DNA from: Icerya purchasi
Lineage: Eukaryota; Arthropoda; Insecta; Hemiptera; Monophlebidae
Direction: 5' to 3'
Assembly (NCBI GenBank): GCA_039619475.1
Contig: CM077115.1
Location: 395,036,557-395,100,556 of the forward strand
Length of the DNA stretch: 64,000 bases
In this document: positions 60,191 to 64,000 of the stretch, piece after piece
Position numbering within the stretch: the stretch's first letter is position 1
How the letters are laid out: the number at the start of each line of letters is the position of its first letter
Notes under the pieces: model-generated
What the model saw: the letters and a program-made list of their open reading frames with translations, nothing else
What the model was told of the DNA's origin: nothing
The model's database searches: none
Made by a program: the position numbers and the translations under genes

Positions 60191-61181
60191 ACTTCAAAAG
60201 TTTCCAATCATGCTTTCAATTGTTCCGCCTATGTATTCCACGTCACATGCTATATATATTTTCAACCTGTTTCAGGTACGGTTGTATCTCGTCAGACTGG
60301 GGTATTCTTCTTTTCGAGTATCTTCCTTTTGTGTGCGTATTCGCTCGATTTGTGCTAAAAGTCAGCCTAATTGTAAATAAAGTAGCGCTTATCGTATTCT
60401 AAAAACCGTTCTGGATTATGCGGAAAAGCTTCCGACCCTCGAATGTTTATTATTCCTTGACAGTTTTTCCATTATTGTAATAAGGGTCACAGATCATTAT
60501 TATTTATATGGACTAGCACTTTTTAAATTTTTATGTACATCAACATATGTTATAATATTTATCGTTGTACAGGTAGAAACTTTCTCTGTTTAATTAGGAA
60601 TTTTATTCACAGTTATTATACGAGCAAAAATGTTCAAATTTCGCGGGGGTGAAAACTTCAGCCCGCTAAAGGGGCTAAAAAGACAGACTAGAAATAATTG
60701 AATGAAATTAATATTTCTAATAATCATAAAAGTATTTAGCGAAGGGGTTAATACTAAGCAAAAGCTGACAATCATAATTTTAAATTCGGTCAGCGCCTTT
60801 TGTTTTCTACCTGCTAGCGTGTCTGTAGTTTTAGACAGATTTCATTTTTAATTTTATCTTCGCTATTTTTTCCGACGTCTGTTTAAGTCGTTATCGAGAG
60901 GTTTTTTCGCGTATTTTTCTAACAATTTCGTTACATAAAGAAACGAAGGATTAATGTAGAAACCTTAATCGGATCACCGACGAACCAAAGTTGGAACACT
61001 GGGCGGAATGGTCGGAAACTACAGTTTCACTTTTTACATCAGTAGATAAAGGAAATATGAAAAGTTTTTCGAATTTCGAAAAGAATTTTTAAAGTCGGAT
61101 TCGGCGTAAGGACTTTTTCAAAAAAAAAAGTGTCGTCCGAAGTGAGTTATATTTCGTATTGAAATAATGTCTGAGCGGCAG
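60191..61181. other. Non-coding stretch
   Basis: AT-rich, with no recognised feature. It ends at the A-rich tail of the minus-strand LINE. Confidence 0.5.
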
Positions 61182-63090
61182 TTTTTTATTTATTTTATTT
61201 ACAGCACCCTGTACAGCGTTTTGGCTAGAAGAACTGTGATTGTTAAATCGGGTTATAAAGTTTGGCAGCTTTGGAGGTATGAGAATAGCTTGAGGTTTTT
61301 ACTGTAGCTGTCGGATAGTACGGGTTCAAGAGAGTTTCATTTGGGATAGGCGAATTTCTTTGACTTTAAAATTTCGAGCATTCTGCAATTATACGATTGA
61401 TATTGGGACATTGCAGATGTCACATATTGGTCGCGGTTGCTTATTTAAGATGTACCATGCGTTAGGGCGGAATGATTTGTTCTTAGGTGGAAAAGTATTG
61501 CTTCATCCTTTCTCTATTTCTGGAATGAGGCTTGCCGCGGAACTTTCTTAATTGATTTTAGTTTGTGTCTGGCAATAAATTCCAGATTCGTTGGAAGAAG
61601 GATTTTTGTACGAAAGATTTACTAGCTTTTTTCAGATCGGCGATCGGGATTGAAACGTTTGCTATTGGGGAGGAGATACTTAAGGCTAGTTTTGCAGTTT
61701 CATCGGCTTGTTCGTTTTGACGAATGTTGGAGTGAGATGCGATCTCCAATAGAAGACGATTTCTTTGCTTAATGGTGATCATGTTTAGATTATTTCCTCC
61801 GTGATATGGGATGTTGTTTCCCTTTTTTAAAAACATTTTGACGGAAAGGTATCAGAATGTGGCTGAATGTTAGGCCATAATTGACTGCTAATTTGAGAGC
61901 ATAGAGTTCGGTTGACTGGACGGTGGTAGTGGAAACGGAAACATAGTGTTTTCGTGAACGAGCGAACACCCAGCTTTGTCTGATGTTTTAGAATTGTTTC
62001 TGTATATTCTCTCACGAAGTTTTAGTACTTATTTAGGAGGTTATTGTAGTTTTGATGATAAGCAGCGGGATTAGTTTGGGACCTATTCGGGTCAGTAAGA
62101 GATAGGTTTATATTTTTTTAGAGTAAATATTGAAAGGAAAATTTAGAAGATTGGTATATTTTAGCACGACACTGTTTCTTTTTTTCTTTCTTGTTCTCAC
62201 CCTTCCGGTCCTAGAAGCACAATTGGCGCTGATGTTTAGTTACCTAAACCTTGAAAGGTAATACTTTCTCATCTCTCTTCTCATTAGAAAACAAGACATG
62301 ATTTTTAACTACTACACTATAATAACTTCCATTTAACAAAATCAAATTACGTTACACAAAATAAAAAAATATTAATCACAGTAAAAAAACAACTTTCACG
62401 GATTAAGCACGTTTTATCGCATTGTTCAAACGACCTATTCTGACTCAGATTAGGTTTAAGCGAGTAATATTACTTTCCGTGGAATGCTGTTGTAATTTGC
62501 TCAGTGGTAATGCACCTCTCTACACCAGCCATGACTGATTTAAGGAGGTCACCGTTGTTATGAGAAAGAGAGCTGGGTGGGTTTATGAAGTGAAGAAAAG
62601 AGTTGAAGTTTGAATTGGCGAGAACGTTGAGAATAGTGTTTGTGGAGGCAAGATGCCTTTGAATATTTAGCGGGAAGGGGGTGTGTAAAACTGGAATAGG
62701 TGTACTGTCGATTTTCGAGAGGTTAAGGTTGCATTTGTAGTGTTTGGAGAAGTGAAATGGATTAATTTCACAGTCCATGTCATCGGCTCCGTTCGTGTAT
62801 TTGATTAACGCAGCTTGTTGGAGGAAATTTTCTCCGACTGTGTACGATTTTTGCAATTAATAAATATGCATAAGTTATAAAAGAGCTTTGTAAACGAGCG
62901 GAGGGTACTGATTTGGCTAAATCGTCGATACCGATTATGAAGAGCGTAAGGCTGAGAACCTCTGAGGTACTCCATTTAGCAGTATGCGCGTGTCAGAAAA
63001 GGAGTTAGCAATGCGGACTACAAGTTTTTGTTCATTATTTTCATTTTACGAAAGCTATTTTCTCTTTCGTTCCCGATGAAAGATTTTCAA
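61182..63090 (-). pseudogene. Decayed I-superfamily LINE with RT, RNase H and zinc-knuckle remnants
   Basis: Read on the minus strand from about 63050: VVRIANSFSDTRILLNGVPQ followed, after a frameshift, by LSLTLFIIGIDDLA, the NGVPQGSxLSPTLF RT motif. At 62856-62470 a 128-codon frame contains ALIKYTN...NPFHFS, which fits the linker between RT and RNase H. The RT thumb and FADD motif are missing, implying an internal deletion. RNase H follows: VQSTELYALKLAVNYG (catalytic Glu, about 61915-61865) and IASHSNIRQNEQADETAKLA (about 61745-61685). Then come FHLRTNHSALTHGT and PICDICNVPISIV, the C-terminal Cys/His region, in different frames. The 3' end is an A-rich GTAAATAAAATAAATAAAAAA-type tail at about 61205-61182. 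The order is complete from RT to tail, but several frameshifts and stops make it inactive. Confidence 0.82.
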
Positions 63091-64000
63091 CTTAAGATAT
63101 TATTCAGAGTTTGGTGACTTGCGCAATCTCTCTATTGAGGACTCAAATTTTCCGATGTAACCCGCTTGAAACATTTAGGTGAAAAGACTTTTCATACATT
63201 GTTACTGCGAGTTTTATTCGGAGGAATGTCTTTGAGCCGAAGTTCATTCACGAATTAATCTTGAGGCGATATTAATCCGGTTCTATTATATTTTTCTCCC
63301 TCCGTACATCACAGGCGCGCCATGTTCGTGAATTGAATTCTCTCTCCTAAAGTGTAATATTGCAAAAAAAAAATTAAAATTCTAGACAGCTTTCAGATGT
63401 TTTCGTCACCGGCCAAACTTTCACGGACCTACAAATCTGACATGAATGATGATAGACGCGCATTAGCCACATTGTCCAGTCGATAAACGCCCTATTGCTT
63501 AATTAATTAACGAGAGTTATCGTCGTGGAGAAGTGCCAGAGTTAATTTGAAACACTTGATCACAACTAAACTACGATGTTTCTTCCGTTCAGGAGAATAT
63601 TAAAAACTCAACTTTCCGATTATCAAGCGGTTATCTGTTCCGAGATCTCTCCGAATGTTCGTCTGACCTTGGTTTGTAGACATCCATTTTGCGTGTTTTA
63701 AATTTACTACGTCTCCTGAGCTTTTTGGGGAACCTGCGGGATACAATAAGTGATTCCACTGTAATTAATTAGTCTAGCTATTCTTTTTTTATTTGTTCTA
63801 CGAGAGAAAGGTCGCCATAACTTGGTACCTTATAGTTAACAGTTGTAGCCGTTATTAATGAGTTTACATGCCGGCTATCCTCACTGCGGTTCGGACGTTA
63901 GCCATTTATTGGAGCAGGGTAGATCGCAGCTGTGTAAGAGTGCCGTTAAACTGGTTTAACTGCGTGTCATGTAATCCGTCGCGAATGAAGTCGTCTTTAG
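63091..64000. promoter_or_regulatory. Terminal non-coding stretch with a candidate regulatory block
   Basis: There is no open frame of note. The segment at about 63420-63560 is homopolymer-poor and contains TGACATGAATGATGATAGAC (Hth/Exd-like elements) and TCGATAAACGCC, then GCTTAATTAATTAACGAGAG (homeodomain cores). A regulatory role is inferred from motif content only. Confidence 0.22.

Overview
The window reads as nuclear DNA of an insect or close arthropod relative. It is AT-rich, full of homopolymer and (AT)n tracts, carries degraded non-LTR retrotransposons typical of insects, and holds one unmistakable protein-coding exon: the homeobox exon of the posterior Hox gene Abdominal-B (52179-52585, + strand). 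I cannot fix the order from the sequence. No bacterial, organellar or viral genes, rRNA, tRNA or CRISPR arrays were seen.

Layout. About 52 kb upstream of the homeobox exon is non-coding and is most simply a long Abd-B intron and/or upstream regulatory DNA; no other Abd-B coding exon could be recognised. The 11.4 kb after the stop codon is 3' UTR or intergenic. Almost every longer reading frame that made sense resolved into a dead transposable element: RNase H-bearing LINE remnants at 3884-4255, 4614-5757, 14310-14758 and 42125-42285 (+) and 61182-63090 (-); an RTE-like LINE at 21470-22960 (-); a Jockey-type LINE end at 28979-29575 (-); and a poly(A)-tailed retroposon end at 51315-51690 (-), inside the last intron about 490 bp before the homeobox exon.

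Non-autonomous repeats make up most of the remaining structure. Family R1 is a composite of a foldback hairpin followed by a tail with an open frame and a terminal GAAGTCGGTT. It has three near-complete copies (24195-24946, 40164-41013, 47279-48179) plus a diverged tandem pair in the other orientation (41556-42125). Family R2 runs from ATTACAACGTAATTC to a CAAGGGG/CCCCTTG stem and has copies near 33.0, 39.7, 41.1 and 41.5-42.7 kb, two of them head to head. There are also a hAT-like element (7654-8294), long foldbacks (20839-21074 and 36981-37153), a tRNA-derived SINE-like repeat in two copies (17371-17645 and 29658-29880), a 36-bp minisatellite (59984-60190) and several short strong hairpins.

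There is no set of cooperating genes. The one gene encodes a posterior-identity transcription factor, and the surrounding desert presumably carries its cis-regulatory DNA. I mark three low-confidence candidate regulatory blocks by composition and homeodomain-type motifs. The most interesting observations are the unusual residues in the Abd-B homeodomain, the R1 composite family, the head-to-head R2 pair, and a 20-bp perfect palindrome at 16211-16230.
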